DNA of 57,898 bases from Prevotellaceae bacterium (GCA_028726625.1 JAQYPT010000028.1:1-57898), one strand, 5' to 3'; shown: positions 29,405-38,920, numbered from the stretch's first letter. The notes: generated by a model from the sequence alone, not told the origin. Made by a program: numbers and translations.

Positions 29405-32400
29405 ATGAAACCTAAGGCTAAAAAAACACGGTTAACGATGATGCCATTCAGCAAAACTTTTTTGGTTGGCGCATTGTTATTTATTTCATCAGCAGGGTTC
29501 GCACAAAATCAAGTCATCAAGTTGCAGCAACGCAAAGCAACGCTGAAGACTTTGATTACTGCTATTGAAAAACAGACCAACAAATCTGTGGACTATGGAC
29601 AAAATGTCATCAATTTGAAGAAGATAGTCCAAGTAAGTTCTAACAAGATGAAGTTGTCCGATCTCTTACAAGAACTTTTCAAGGGCACCAACGTCGATTA
29701 CACCATTACCGACCACCACATCTTGATTAGTGAGAAACCTAAAGCTAAAGTAAACAGTTCTGCGCAAGACCAGGCTACCATCAAGGTGACAGGACAGGTG
29801 ACTGATGCGAATGGCGAATCACTCCCAGGCGTTACGGTGAGAGTGAAGGGCAGCAAGACTGCAACTGCAACCGATATTGATGGAAACTATAGCCTCAATG
29901 TTCGTAGCAATGACATACTCGAATTCTCGTATGTTGGATTTGCTACTCGCGAATTCAGAGCTTCTGATGTCACCTCTACTACCGTCTTGAACGAAAGTTC
30001 TAAACAACTGGGTGAAGTGGTAGTAACGGCTCTCGGTATCAAGCGAGAGGAGAAGGCGTTGAGCTACAATGTACAACAAGTAAAGAGTGAAGAACTAACT
30101 CGTAACAAGGATGCCAACTTTGTCAACTCGCTCAGTGGTAAGGTGGCAGGTGTAAGCATTACCAAAAGTGCCAGTGGTGTGGGTGGTGCTACGCGTGTGA
30201 TTATGCGTGGTGCAAAATCTATCGAAGGTAGCAACAATGTGTTGTATGTAATAGATGGTATCCCCTTGTTCAACTTCAATGGAGGTTCTGATAGTGGTGT
30301 TTTAGGAGAGGGACGTGTCAGCAGTGAAGGCATTGCCGACTTTAACCCTGAAGATATTGAGAGTATCAACGTTTTGGCGGGTCCGTCTGCCGCTGCCTTG
30401 TATGGTAGTAATGCAGCGAATGGTGCTATCCTCATTACCACTAAAAAGGGTAAAGAGGGGAAAATGGAGATATCATTCTCTTCAACAGCCGATTTTAGCT
30501 CTCCCTTACTCATGCCTAAGTTCCAAAACACTTATGGTAACAAAGCTGGCTCCTACGAGAGCTGGGGTGAAAAGCTTGCAACGCCCAGTTCATACGACCC
30601 TGCAAAAGACTTCTTCCGCACAGGTACTAACTTTATCAACTCATTGACCCTAAACACAGGTAATGAGTATAATCAAACCTTTGCATCGGTAGCTTCGACT
30701 AATTCAAAGGGCATTGTGCCAAACAATACGTACGACCGATTGAACTTTACAGTTCGTAATTCTTCAAAACTCTTTGGTGGTAAGGTTCAATTAGACTTAG
30801 GTGCATCGTACATCAAGCAAAAAGACAACAATATGGTATCTCAAGGTGAGTATTGGAATCCTATTGTGGCTGCTTATCTGTTCCCACGTGGCGAGTCGTT
30901 TGATGCTATCAAAACGTTTGAGCGCTACGACAATACACGAAACTTCCCATTGCAGTATTGGCCCATATTAGATGGTAAATTTGCCAATCAAAACCCCTAT
31001 TGGACAGCTTATCGTAATTTATCTCCTGATGATAAAGACCGTTATATGTTCAATGCAGGCCTCACTTATCACGTTTTAGATTGGTTGGATCTTGCAGGTC
31101 GTGTACGTTTTGACAGAACTTTCATGACGAGCGAACGAAAGATTTATGCTTCTTCATACGATGTGTTTGCAAAGTCAAAAGGCGCATACGAATACTATAA
31201 TTATAAAGATCATCAGACCTATGTTGACTTTATTGCCAGTATCAACAAACGTTTTGGCGATTTTAGCTTAGCTTCCAACATTGGTTACAGCTATTCAGAT
31301 TATGGCTCACTCACCAGAGGCTATGGTGGTAACCTGACGTTGGTACCCAATAAGTTTTCTTTGACGAACATCGATCCTACCGATAGTAAGATTCGCGAGG
31401 AAGGTGGCGACAGCAAGGTGCGCAATGTGGCAGCCTTTGCCAGTGCCGAATTAGGCTACAAGAGCATGCTCTACCTTACCTTAACAGGCAGAAACGACTG
31501 GAATTCGCGCTTGGTTAATTCTTCTGAAGAGTCGTTCTTCTATCCTTCGGTTGGTTTGTCGGGCATCATTTCTGAAATGGTAAAATTACCCAAAGCCATT
31601 TCTTACCTCAAAGTAAGAGGTTCGTTCACCGAAGTAGGTTCGCCTGTATCACGTTCGGGTATGACACCGGGAACCATCACAACGCCTATTTTGGGCGGTA
31701 GTTTGAAATCAACCGACATTTATCCGTTTACCGATTATAAGGCAGAACGTACAAAGTCGTATGAGCTTGGTTTGACTGCACGCTTATTCAAAAAGCTATC
31801 CTTCGACTTCACATGGTACAAATCAAACACCTACAACCAAACGTTTATCGGTGAATTGCCCGAAAGCTCTGGTTATAAAGCCGTATATTTACAAGCAGGA
31901 AATGTGGAGAACCGCGGTGTGGAGATGACTTTGGGTTATCACGACAACTTTGGCGAGTTGGGTTGGAACTCTTCGCTCACCTATTCGCACAACAACAACG
32001 AAATTATTGAGATGGTGAAGGATTATACTCACCCCATGAGTCCCAAACCGATTAACATTCCTCAAGTTTCTAAAGACAATGGTCGTGTTATCTTAAAGGT
32101 TGGAGGTTCTATCAACGACATCTATGCAAATAAGTTCTTGGCTAAAGATAATCAAGGCTTTATCAATGTTACCTCTTCTGGTGGCTTCAACGTAGAGAAT
32201 GTAGATCCCGTGTACCTCGGTAAGACCACCCCAGATTTTACGATGGGTTGGAACAACTCATTCTCTTATAAAGGCTTTGGACTAAGCTTCTTAATCAATG
32301 CACGTGTGGGCGGTGTTGTTACTTCTTCTACACAAGCATTGCTCGACAAGTTTGGTGTGTCGCAAGCCTCTGCTGATGCTCGTGATGCTGGTGGTGTGCT

Positions 32401-32731
32401 GATTCCAGAACAGGGAGTGTTCGATGCCAAAAACTATTATAACTTGATAGGCACCGGCGAAACAGCCTTGGCTGGCTATTATACCTATAGTGCGACCAAT
32501 GTTAGATTGCAAGAGTTAACTTTCAGTTACAAGTTTAATTCTCGTTGGTTCAATAATGTGGTGAAAGATTTAACACTCTCGTTTGTGGCTAACAATCCTT
32601 GGATGATTTATTGCAAGGCACCTTTCGATCCAGAGGTGACTCCTTCTACAGGAACTTATGGACAAGGAAACGATTACTTCATGCAGCCCAGTCTGAAGAG
32701 TTATGGATTTAGTGTAAAATTTAAATTCTAA
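29405..32731 (+). CDS. SusC/RagA-type TonB-dependent receptor with N-terminal STN signalling domain
   Basis: This 1108-residue outer-membrane importer also signals. After the signal peptide (to about residue 33, SAGFAQ) comes an STN domain (about 37-105, ATLKTLITAIEKQTNKSV and LLQELFKGTNVDYTI) that contacts FecR in the periplasm. A CarboxypepD_reg-like domain (about 118-195), the plug with VVVTALGIKREEKAL and a barrel ending FSVKFKF follow. It is 6 bp upstream of its SusD partner. The GH18 and DUF1735 genes that follow suggest host N-glycans or related N-acetylglucosamine-containing glycans as ligand. Confidence 0.94.
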   Translation: MKPKAKKTRLTMMPFSKTFLVGALLFISSAGFAQNQVIKLQQRKATLKTLITAIEKQTNKSVDYGQNVINLKKIVQVSSNKMKLSDLLQELFKGTNVDYTITDHHILISEKPKAKVNSSAQDQATIKVTGQVTDANGESLPGVTVRVKGSKTATATDIDGNYSLNVRSNDILEFSYVGFATREFRASDVTSTTVLNESSKQLGEVVVTALGIKREEKALSYNVQQVKSEELTRNKDANFVNSLSGKVAGVSITKSASGVGGATRVIMRGAKSIEGSNNVLYVIDGIPLFNFNGGSDSGVLGEGRVSSEGIADFNPEDIESINVLAGPSAAALYGSNAANGAILITTKKGKEGKMEISFSSTADFSSPLLMPKFQNTYGNKAGSYESWGEKLATPSSYDPAKDFFRTGTNFINSLTLNTGNEYNQTFASVASTNSKGIVPNNTYDRLNFTVRNSSKLFGGKVQLDLGASYIKQKDNNMVSQGEYWNPIVAAYLFPRGESFDAIKTFERYDNTRNFPLQYWPILDGKFANQNPYWTAYRNLSPDDKDRYMFNAGLTYHVLDWLDLAGRVRFDRTFMTSERKIYASSYDVFAKSKGAYEYYNYKDHQTYVDFIASINKRFGDFSLASNIGYSYSDYGSLTRGYGGNLTLVPNKFSLTNIDPTDSKIREEGGDSKVRNVAAFASAELGYKSMLYLTLTGRNDWNSRLVNSSEESFFYPSVGLSGIISEMVKLPKAISYLKVRGSFTEVGSPVSRSGMTPGTITTPILGGSLKSTDIYPFTDYKAERTKSYELGLTARLFKKLSFDFTWYKSNTYNQTFIGELPESSGYKAVYLQAGNVENRGVEMTLGYHDNFGELGWNSSLTYSHNNNEIIEMVKDYTHPMSPKPINIPQVSKDNGRVILKVGGSINDIYANKFLAKDNQGFINVTSSGGFNVENVDPVYLGKTTPDFTMGWNNSFSYKGFGLSFLINARVGGVVTSSTQALLDKFGVSQASADARDAGGVLIPEQGVFDAKNYYNLIGTGETALAGYYTYSATNVRLQELTFSYKFNSRWFNNVVKDLTLSFVANNPWMIYCKAPFDPEVTPSTGTYGQGNDYFMQPSLKSYGFSVKFKF

Positions 32732-32737
32732 TCAACT

Positions 32738-34369
32738 ATGAAATTTCTAAGATATAAACAATATATGATAGGTTTATTGGCTTTGTCATTGTTTGCTTCG
32801 TGCGACTTTGAGAAAATCAATACCAACGAGTTCGAGATGCTTCCCGAAGAAGGTAAAATGGACGGTATCTCTGTCGGTGGTCCTATAACCGCTTTGCAAA
32901 AGTGTGTAGTGCCTGTTGGCACACAAGATGATGGAACGAATGTTGCCAACGAATATCAAGTAGCTTATCATTTGGCTGCCGATTGTTGGAGTGGTTACTT
33001 TGCCCAAAACAACAACTGGAACAGCGGTCGTAACAACTTAACTTATTTCTTGATGGACGGTTGGCTATCGGCATCGTACACTTCGGCTTACACCAAAGTG
33101 ATACCGTTGTGGCAAGACATCAAGATAAAGACTGAGAAAGATTTCCCAGAAGCTTATGCTTTGGCACAAATTCTCAAAGTATCTACTTGGCATAAGGCTA
33201 CTGATATGTTCGGACCAATTCCTTACAAAGAAGCAGGAAAGGGTCTTATTAGTGTGCCTTACGACAGTCAGGCAGACGTGTACAAATGTATGTTTGAGGA
33301 TTTGACGAATGCTATTGGCGTGCTGACAAATGCTCTTGAGCATGGTACTACCAAATTGTTGCCCAATGCTGATGCCGTATATGGAGGCAATGTGAAGAAA
33401 TGGATAGTTTATGCCAACTCTCTAATGCTTCGCTTGGCGATGCGTGTATATTATGCTGACGAGGCCATGTCAAAGAAGTATGTACTGCAAGCGGTGAACA
33501 ATCCTTACGGTGTAATGCAGTCTAAGGACGATGAAGCCAAGATGGAAAAAGGTGCAGGACTTACCTTTATCAATAACCTTGAGATTTTATCAAATCAGTA
33601 TAATGAGTGCCGCATGGGCTCATCAATGCAGGCTTACTTAGGTGGATACGAAGATCCACGACTCCCTAAATACTTTACAGAGTCTGAAGCTTATTACGCT
33701 CAGGAGTTGGGACAATACGGAAAATACCTGGCAGTGCCAACTGGTAATATAGCTTCGCAGAACGATGTATTTAAAATGGCATCAAGGCCTAATGTAACCA
33801 AAACAACCGCCACTTATTGGATGCGCGCATCCGAAGTGTATTTCCTTTTGGCGGAAGCAGCGTTACATGGCATGTCTGTCAATAGCTCTGCTGAAGAATT
33901 GTATCGCAAGGGTATTGCCATGTCGTTCGAGGAGAATGGCATTTCTGCCAATGAGGTAGACAGCTATATGAACTCTGGACGTACACCGATGAAATATGAG
34001 CTAAGCATGTGGCGTCCTCATGTAAATGTTTCTGAGCCTTCTGTTACAAATGCTACCGTAAAATGGGGTGGCAGTAACGAAGAGAAGTTAGAGAAAATCA
34101 TGATTCAAAAATGGATTGCACTCTATCCTAACGGACAGGAAGCTTGGAGTGAATATCGTCGTACGGGCTATCCAAAGCTGCACAAGGTAATGGCGAATTA
34201 CAGCAATGGTGAGGTGGATACCAACATTGGTATTCGCAGAATGCGTTACCCAGCCAATAGGGCTACATCTGATGAGGACAAGCAGAACTTGGACAAAGCG
34301 CGTCAGATGCTGCGTGACGGACAGGATAAGGCTGGTACTCGCCTGTGGTGGGATAATAAGAATAAATAA
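32738..34369 (+). CDS. SusD/RagB-like surface lipoprotein (SusD-like_2 type)
   Basis: This is a 543-residue glycan-binding partner of the preceding SusC. The lipoprotein signal has Cys22 (LSLFASCDFEK). Helical SusD features include AYTKVIPLWQDIKIK, WHKATDMFGPIPYKEAG, and the C-terminal KIMIQKWIALYPNGQEAWSEYRRTGYPKL. These are characteristic of the SusD-like_2 branch often found with GH18 endoglycosidases. It is co-oriented and tightly spaced with SusC and GH18 (6 and 21 bp). Confidence 0.92.
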   Translation: MKFLRYKQYMIGLLALSLFASCDFEKINTNEFEMLPEEGKMDGISVGGPITALQKCVVPVGTQDDGTNVANEYQVAYHLAADCWSGYFAQNNNWNSGRNNLTYFLMDGWLSASYTSAYTKVIPLWQDIKIKTEKDFPEAYALAQILKVSTWHKATDMFGPIPYKEAGKGLISVPYDSQADVYKCMFEDLTNAIGVLTNALEHGTTKLLPNADAVYGGNVKKWIVYANSLMLRLAMRVYYADEAMSKKYVLQAVNNPYGVMQSKDDEAKMEKGAGLTFINNLEILSNQYNECRMGSSMQAYLGGYEDPRLPKYFTESEAYYAQELGQYGKYLAVPTGNIASQNDVFKMASRPNVTKTTATYWMRASEVYFLLAEAALHGMSVNSSAEELYRKGIAMSFEENGISANEVDSYMNSGRTPMKYELSMWRPHVNVSEPSVTNATVKWGGSNEEKLEKIMIQKWIALYPNGQEAWSEYRRTGYPKLHKVMANYSNGEVDTNIGIRRMRYPANRATSDEDKQNLDKARQMLRDGQDKAGTRLWWDNKNK

Positions 34370-34390
34370 TATACTTAAAATCGAAAAATA

Positions 34391-35509
34391 ATGAAACGTT
34401 TTAAATATCATCAACTATTTCTCGCTCTTGCGATAGGAATGTTCATGACCTCCTGTAGTGATATGGTTGAACCCGAAGCAAAAGAGTTTGACCATGTAGG
34501 GGGTTATAACACCATGAACAACGCAAAGAGCGAACAATATTATGCTGATTTAAGAGCTTATAAGAAAACGGCTAATAACTATGGTCGCCCTGTAGCATTT
34601 GGTTGGTATTCTAACTGGTCGCCAGCAGGCACTTACCGTAGAGGCTACCTTAGTTCAATGCCCGACAGTATGGACATTGTGTCTATGTGGAGTGGTGCCC
34701 CAAACAGATTTGAAATCACACCAGCACAGAAGGCTGACAAAGAGTTTGTGCAAAAGGTGAAAGGAACCAAACTGTTGGAAGTAACCCTACTCTCTTATAT
34801 CGGAAAGGGTAGAACTCCTGATTATGTGTACCACGAAGTAGAGAAAAAAGCAGAACAAGAAGGTTGGAGCAAAGACGAAGCACGACTGAATGAAGCAAAG
34901 AAACAGGCTCGTTGGAAGTTCTGGGGCTACAATGGTGTACCTGGTTCAGAGAACCATAAACAGGCGTTGGCAAAGTTTGCGAAAGCTCTCTGCGACTCGT
35001 TGGTAGCTAACGATTGGGATGGTTATGACATTGACTGGGAAATTGGAAGTGGTGTCTTTGACATGGATGGAACTTTACAAACCAATGAAGACTTGATTTA
35101 TTTGATTAAGGAAATGAACAAGTATATTGGTCCTAAGAGTGACCCAGAGGGCAATGGGCACAAACTAATTTGTATTGATGGACGATTTCATGGTCTAACC
35201 AAAGCCTTAGATGGCTATGTTGATTATTGGATTGCACAATCGTATGGCTGGGTACCCAATTTAGACAGCTATGATTTTGATACCAAAAAGCTGATTATTA
35301 CCGAGAATTTTGAATCGAGTTTTAGAACAGGTGGTCAGTTGTTGAGGCAGGCAGCTCAAATGCCAACCAATGGCTGTAAAGGAGGCGTAGGTGCTTATCG
35401 TTTTGACAACGACTACGACAACACGCCTAATTACAAGTGGATGCGCCAAGCTATTCAGATTAACCAAAAGGTCTATAATGAATGGAAAGCCAACCAAAAG
35501 AAAAAGTAG
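34391..35509 (+). CDS. GH18 endo-beta-N-acetylglucosaminidase-like surface lipoprotein
   Basis: GH18 enzymes of this type cut between the two core GlcNAc residues of N-glycans, releasing the glycan for import. The lipoprotein signal has Cys22 (FMTSCSDMVEPEAKE); the acidic residues after Cys resemble Bacteroidetes surface-export signals. The GH18 motif DGYDIDWE is intact with Asp210, Asp213, Asp215 and catalytic Glu217. Later motifs include DYWIAQSYGW. The 372-residue length suits a single-domain endoglycosidase. Gene order SusC-SusD-GH18 with a DUF1735 protein resembles B. thetaiotaomicron N-glycan loci. Chitinase-like activity is the alternative. Confidence 0.88.
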   Translation: MKRFKYHQLFLALAIGMFMTSCSDMVEPEAKEFDHVGGYNTMNNAKSEQYYADLRAYKKTANNYGRPVAFGWYSNWSPAGTYRRGYLSSMPDSMDIVSMWSGAPNRFEITPAQKADKEFVQKVKGTKLLEVTLLSYIGKGRTPDYVYHEVEKKAEQEGWSKDEARLNEAKKQARWKFWGYNGVPGSENHKQALAKFAKALCDSLVANDWDGYDIDWEIGSGVFDMDGTLQTNEDLIYLIKEMNKYIGPKSDPEGNGHKLICIDGRFHGLTKALDGYVDYWIAQSYGWVPNLDSYDFDTKKLIITENFESSFRTGGQLLRQAAQMPTNGCKGGVGAYRFDNDYDNTPNYKWMRQAIQINQKVYNEWKANQKKK

Positions 35510-35538
35510 TTTAGTGAATCATCAAAAATGAGTTAACA

Positions 35539-36681
35539 ATGAAAAACAAACATATATGCCGCTCTCTTTTAATGGGAGGGTTAGCCCTCTTGTTAGGAGC
35601 ATGCAATAACGAGAGCGAATGTGATTTGCTCGCAGAAAAAGTTTATTTTGAGAGCAGTGAATATCAAATAACGATGAAAGAAGAAAAAGATGTGATGGAT
35701 GTCAATATCACCTCTCGTCTTAGCAATCTTCTATCGTCGGATGTAAACGTATCGTATGAGGTAGCAGAAGAGTCATTGGTAAAAGAGTATAATGCGAAGC
35801 ATGGTACAGGCTATTTACCTTTCAATGCTCAAAATGCGAAAATAAACACGCCGCAAGCTGTGATTGAAGCAGGTGCGACACATGCCAAACCGGTAGTGCT
35901 TTCCCTGTCTGGGTTGAATAGTCTTGAAGCAGGAAAGTCTTATCTCTTGCCTGTTCGAGTGAAATCAAGTAGTGTTCCAACAGTTGCTGGTGAGGATATA
36001 GAATATGTTATTTTAGCAAAACCAATCTTAATTAACAAGGTAGGCACGTTTACAAGTCACTATATTTCTGTAAAATTCCCAGCAGGAACTTTCTTTAAAT
36101 CATTTACCTATGAGGCTTTAGTTTATTCTTCTGGCTGGGGATCTAATAATACCATCATGGGTTGCGAAGGTATCATGATATTACGCGTTGGTGACGAAGG
36201 CGGCGGCATTAGTAGAGGTATTTTGCAAATTGCAGGAAACCAACATTATGAATCGCCTGACAAGCTGCCCGCTAACCAGTGGTGTCATGTTGCCATTACT
36301 TACGATCAGCCTTCTGGAAAGACCGTTATGTACTTGAATGGTGCCAAATGGGCAGAGTCTACTTGGAACATTGCTGGCTTCGATCCTAATAAGGATGTTG
36401 GCTTTAACATTGGTAAGTTGGCAGGATTCCCATGGGGTGAACGTCCATTCTATGGTTATATGAGCGAAATGAGAGTATGGAGCGTGGCTCGTACCGAGAA
36501 GCAAATCAAACAATTCATGTTAGGAGTAGATCCTAAGTCTGACGGACTTGAATTGTATTATAAGCTTGATGGCTCTGAGAAAGTAGAGGGCAATATTATC
36601 AAGGATGCTGCCAAGAATTTGGATGGAAAGACAAACGGTATTAATATTACTACCTTAGATGAACCTATCTCCATCAAATAA
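35539..36681 (+). CDS. DUF1735 and LamG-like domain surface lipoprotein (glycan-binding candidate)
   Basis: This 380-residue lipoprotein has its lipobox at Cys22 (ALLLGACNNE). The N-terminal part (about 30-155; EYQITMKEEKDVMDVNITSRLS, VSYEVAEESLVKEYNAKHGTGY) looks like DUF1735, common in glycan-binding proteins of GH18 loci. The C-terminal part (about 170-375) is a LamG/concanavalin-like jelly roll (WCHVAITYDQPSGKTVMYLNG, GYMSEMRVWSVARTEKQI). It probably holds glycoprotein or glycan at the surface for the endoglycosidase. It is the last gene before a strong terminator. Function is inferred from domains and neighbours. Confidence 0.85.
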   Translation: MKNKHICRSLLMGGLALLLGACNNESECDLLAEKVYFESSEYQITMKEEKDVMDVNITSRLSNLLSSDVNVSYEVAEESLVKEYNAKHGTGYLPFNAQNAKINTPQAVIEAGATHAKPVVLSLSGLNSLEAGKSYLLPVRVKSSSVPTVAGEDIEYVILAKPILINKVGTFTSHYISVKFPAGTFFKSFTYEALVYSSGWGSNNTIMGCEGIMILRVGDEGGGISRGILQIAGNQHYESPDKLPANQWCHVAITYDQPSGKTVMYLNGAKWAESTWNIAGFDPNKDVGFNIGKLAGFPWGERPFYGYMSEMRVWSVARTEKQIKQFMLGVDPKSDGLELYYKLDGSEKVEGNIIKDAAKNLDGKTNGINITTLDEPISIK

Positions 36682-36708
36682 TTTTTGAGAGTGATATAAA
36701 ATGTAAAT

Positions 36709-36746
36709 AAAAGGAGGTGTGCGACCATGCGTACACCTCCTTTTAT
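36709..36746 (+). terminator. Intrinsic terminator after the N-glycan locus
   Basis: A perfect 12-bp stem AAAAGGAGGTGT/ACACCTCCTTTT (36709-36720 with 36733-36744) with a 12-nt loop ends in TTTTATTT. It can work on both strands, though only the plus-strand operon needs it. Confidence 0.85.
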
Positions 36747-36900
36747 TTCTATGCCCCAAAGGCATTATTGTACTCATATAAGTGGGCTTAGTAAGCATCC
36801 TATATTCGTAGTTTGTGTGAAGTATTTTTCGCAGCTAACCTGCTTGTTGTGCTTTAGATGCGATTCATGTCAGACCGTTGAAAATATGTTGCTCGCCAAT

Positions 36901-36988
36901 CTCAATGCTATTGATCCCCAAACTCAATGCTATTGGACATCAAACTCAATGACTTTGGACACTAAACTCAATGCTATTGGATATCTCC
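36901..36988 (+). repeat. Four tandem 22-bp repeats with AATGCTATTGG core
   Basis: Units start at 36901, 36923, 36945 and 36967. Each begins CTCAATG, and three continue CTATTG. The third reads CTCAATGACTTTGG. The unit core also occurs, scattered and in both senses, at 48607-48675 and inside the 55930-56320 element. There is no spacer diversity or leader of CRISPR type. The rest of the gap 36747-37030 shows no gene. Confidence 0.75.
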
Positions 36989-37029
36989 CCCCCAAAACCA
37001 ATAAAAAATAGGAAAAAAGAATTGAGGTT

Positions 37030-37238
37030 TTTAGTTAACAAGTTAACGAGGTTTTAGTTAACAAGTTAACGGGTTTACAAATTATCAAGTTTATTAGTTG
37101 TCTAGTTGTTTAGTTTTCCTAGAATTCCTAGATATTCTAGAATCCCTAGATTGCTAGTTGACTAGTTGACTAGTTTACAAATTGATAGCTTTGCCATTCA
37201 CTCCCCTCCCCCTCGGGGAGGGGTTGGGGGTGAGGCTG
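37030..37238 (-). repeat. C-rich hairpin plus CTAG/AACT word array, copy 2 (family C)
   Basis: This is the inverted counterpart of 26116-26333. The block 37172-37238 matches the complement of 26116-26182 at about 60 of 67 bases. The 9-bp stem CCCCTCCCC/GGGGAGGGG lies at 37203-37223. Towards lower coordinates follow AGTTAAC, CTAGTTG and CCTAGAAT words. The hairpin lies 12 bp past the stop codon of the minus-strand lipoprotein gene and may terminate it. Confidence 0.8.
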
Positions 37239-37250
37239 TTCGTTCCCAGT

Positions 37251-37643
37251 CTACCTGGTACAATCAGCTGTCCAGGTCTCCTTACCCTTTACATAAAGGA
37301 TATGAAGTTTAGACTCGTCAATCTTGATTCCCTTCAAACCATCAGACCCTATGCTCACGAAAGTGTTGTCATCTTCTTTCGAAAACTTGATGTTGGTCAG
37401 GTCGGGAATGCCATTGTTGAAGTGAAACGAATAGCTGTTTCCCAGTTTGACAACTGTTACTTTGCCGTCATTGGCCGAAATTTTCTTATCTGTTTTGAGG
37501 TTTACATACGATATTTTTCCTTTATAAACGTCTGTGAACACTTCGGCCTCTGCTGGATCAGTGTCATCACTACAAGCTACAAATCCCACTGATAAAAGCA
37601 GGGCACATAAGAAAATGGATAATGTTTTTAATGTTGTTTTCAT
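37251..37643 (-). CDS. Small hypothetical lipoprotein
   Basis: This is a 130-residue protein with a lipoprotein signal and Cys24 (LSVGFVACSDDTDPAE). The acidic SDD after the Cys suggests surface exposure. The mature part (about 105 residues) alternates short polar and hydrophobic stretches (VYKGKISYVNL, KVTVVKLGNSYSFHFNN), consistent with a small beta-barrel or calycin-like fold. I do not recognise the family. A strong promoter is just upstream. It stands alone, convergent with the N-glycan operon. Confidence 0.75.
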   Translation of the reverse strand: MKTTLKTLSIFLCALLLSVGFVACSDDTDPAEAEVFTDVYKGKISYVNLKTDKKISANDGKVTVVKLGNSYSFHFNNGIPDLTNIKFSKEDDNTFVSIGSDGLKGIKIDESKLHILYVKGKETWTADCTR

Positions 37644-37668
37644 AACTTAATTGTTTTAATTGTCGTCA

Positions 37669-37700
37669 CAAATATAGAGAAAATAGAGCAAAAGTTCAAA
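37669..37700 (-). promoter_or_regulatory. Promoter of the small lipoprotein gene
   Basis: On the minus strand TTTG (37697-37700), a 20-nt spacer and TATATTTG (37669-37676) form a near-ideal Bacteroidetes promoter, starting transcription about 20 nt before the ATG. Within the 370-bp gap 37644-38013 the only other signal I see is the nadK -7 box. Confidence 0.75.
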
Positions 37701-37917
37701 ATAATTTACATTCTTTATCACAGAATGCTCTGTATTTCTGACAAATTGGTGGTTTGTATCCTTGGAATTAGTTTCCTATCAAATTTGTTCACATATAAAA
37801 AGGGAGGCGCACACCTGGTGAATGTATCTGAATATCGTTCGTGAACCGTCAACTATGATGCCCCGAAAAAGATAATCTGTTTTCTACCGTTTCATCGCTT
37901 TTTTCAATATAAATATG

Positions 37918-37925
37918 TATTTTTG
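37918..37925 (+). promoter_or_regulatory. -7 box for the nadK operon
   Basis: TATTTTTG fits TAnnTTTG, about 90 nt before the nadK ATG. A T-run at 37899-37904 lies at the -33 distance. Confidence 0.5.
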
Positions 37926-38013
37926 CAAGGTATAGCCCGTGCGGCTTTGGGCATGTCAGTCATTACTTTTTACTTGACTGCTGTGTCAGGGACAGATAAA
38001 ACGATACGCAATC

Positions 38014-38901
38014 ATGTCAGAACAGAAACTAAGATTTGCCCTTTTTGGCAACGAATACCAGCCTGAGAAAACAGCTTTCTTCCTGCGAATTATCGAGGAG
38101 TTGCAGGCACACGATGCTCATGTGAGCATTGATAGCACGTTTTACGACTTCTTATGTCAAGATGTTCATTTCAAATCGGAAACCGTACAGCGGTTTGAAG
38201 GACAAGACTTCGACGCCGATTTTGTAATTTCCGTAGGTGGAGACGGTACCTTTCTCAAGGCTGCCCGACGTGTGGGCATCAAACAAATTCCGCTGATAGG
38301 CGTGAACACCGGCAGACTCGGTTTTCTTGCCAACATCCTTCCGAGCGAGTTAAAGGAAGCCATTGCTGACATTTATGCCCACCATTACGAGTTAGAAAGG
38401 CATTCGGTCATTCAATTAGAGACCAACGGAGAACCCTTAGACATCAACCCTTACGCCCTCAACGACATTGCTATCTTGAAGCGTGACAATGCGGCGATGA
38501 TTACCATCCGTGCTTGCGTGAACGAAGACTACTTGGTAACCTACCAAGCCGATGGTTTAGTAATTGCGACACCTACGGGTAGTACGGCATACAACTTGTC
38601 AAATGGCGGCCCAATCATGGTGCCATCGACCAGCAATTTGTGTCTCACACCTGTGGCTCCGCACAGTCTTAACATCCGTCCTATCGTGATTAACGACAAC
38701 AATGTCATTACCCTCACGGTAGAGTCACGTTCACACAACTTCCTCGCTGCCATTGACGGTCGCTCCACAAAGTTAGGTGAGCATACGCAACTGACTATTC
38801 GCAAAGCTCCTTTTGCAACCCTTTTCGTCAAACGATTTGGTCAACGTTACTTCTCAACCTTGCGTGAAAAGATGATGTGGGGTGCAGACACAAGGGGATA
38901 A
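38014..38901 (+). CDS. nadK: NAD kinase
   Basis: This enzyme phosphorylates NAD to NADP, using ATP or polyphosphate. The GGDGTFLKAAR motif (about residues 75-85) is followed by NTGRLGFLANI. The nucleotide/NAD-binding NDIAILKRDNAAM, DGLVIATPTGSTAYNLSNGGP and AIDGRSTKLGE complete the family pattern. At 295 residues it is a normal cytoplasmic homotetrameric NAD kinase. It starts a co-oriented set of transporter genes, 19 bp upstream of an ABC exporter. Confidence 0.97.
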   Translation: MSEQKLRFALFGNEYQPEKTAFFLRIIEELQAHDAHVSIDSTFYDFLCQDVHFKSETVQRFEGQDFDADFVISVGGDGTFLKAARRVGIKQIPLIGVNTGRLGFLANILPSELKEAIADIYAHHYELERHSVIQLETNGEPLDINPYALNDIAILKRDNAAMITIRACVNEDYLVTYQADGLVIATPTGSTAYNLSNGGPIMVPSTSNLCLTPVAPHSLNIRPIVINDNNVITLTVESRSHNFLAAIDGRSTKLGEHTQLTIRKAPFATLFVKRFGQRYFSTLREKMMWGADTRG

Positions 38902-38920
38902 CACATAGACACAGCAGCTT

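Noticed and set aside
36901..36988. CRISPR array
   Set aside because: Units are contiguous 22-bp repeats without unique spacers, only four copies, and no cas genes are in the window.
37182..37592. 136-codon plus-strand frame with PLPLGEGLGVR peptide
   Set aside because: It runs antisense through the lipoprotein gene, and its N-terminus is translation of the C-rich repeat, a common false peptide from such hairpins.
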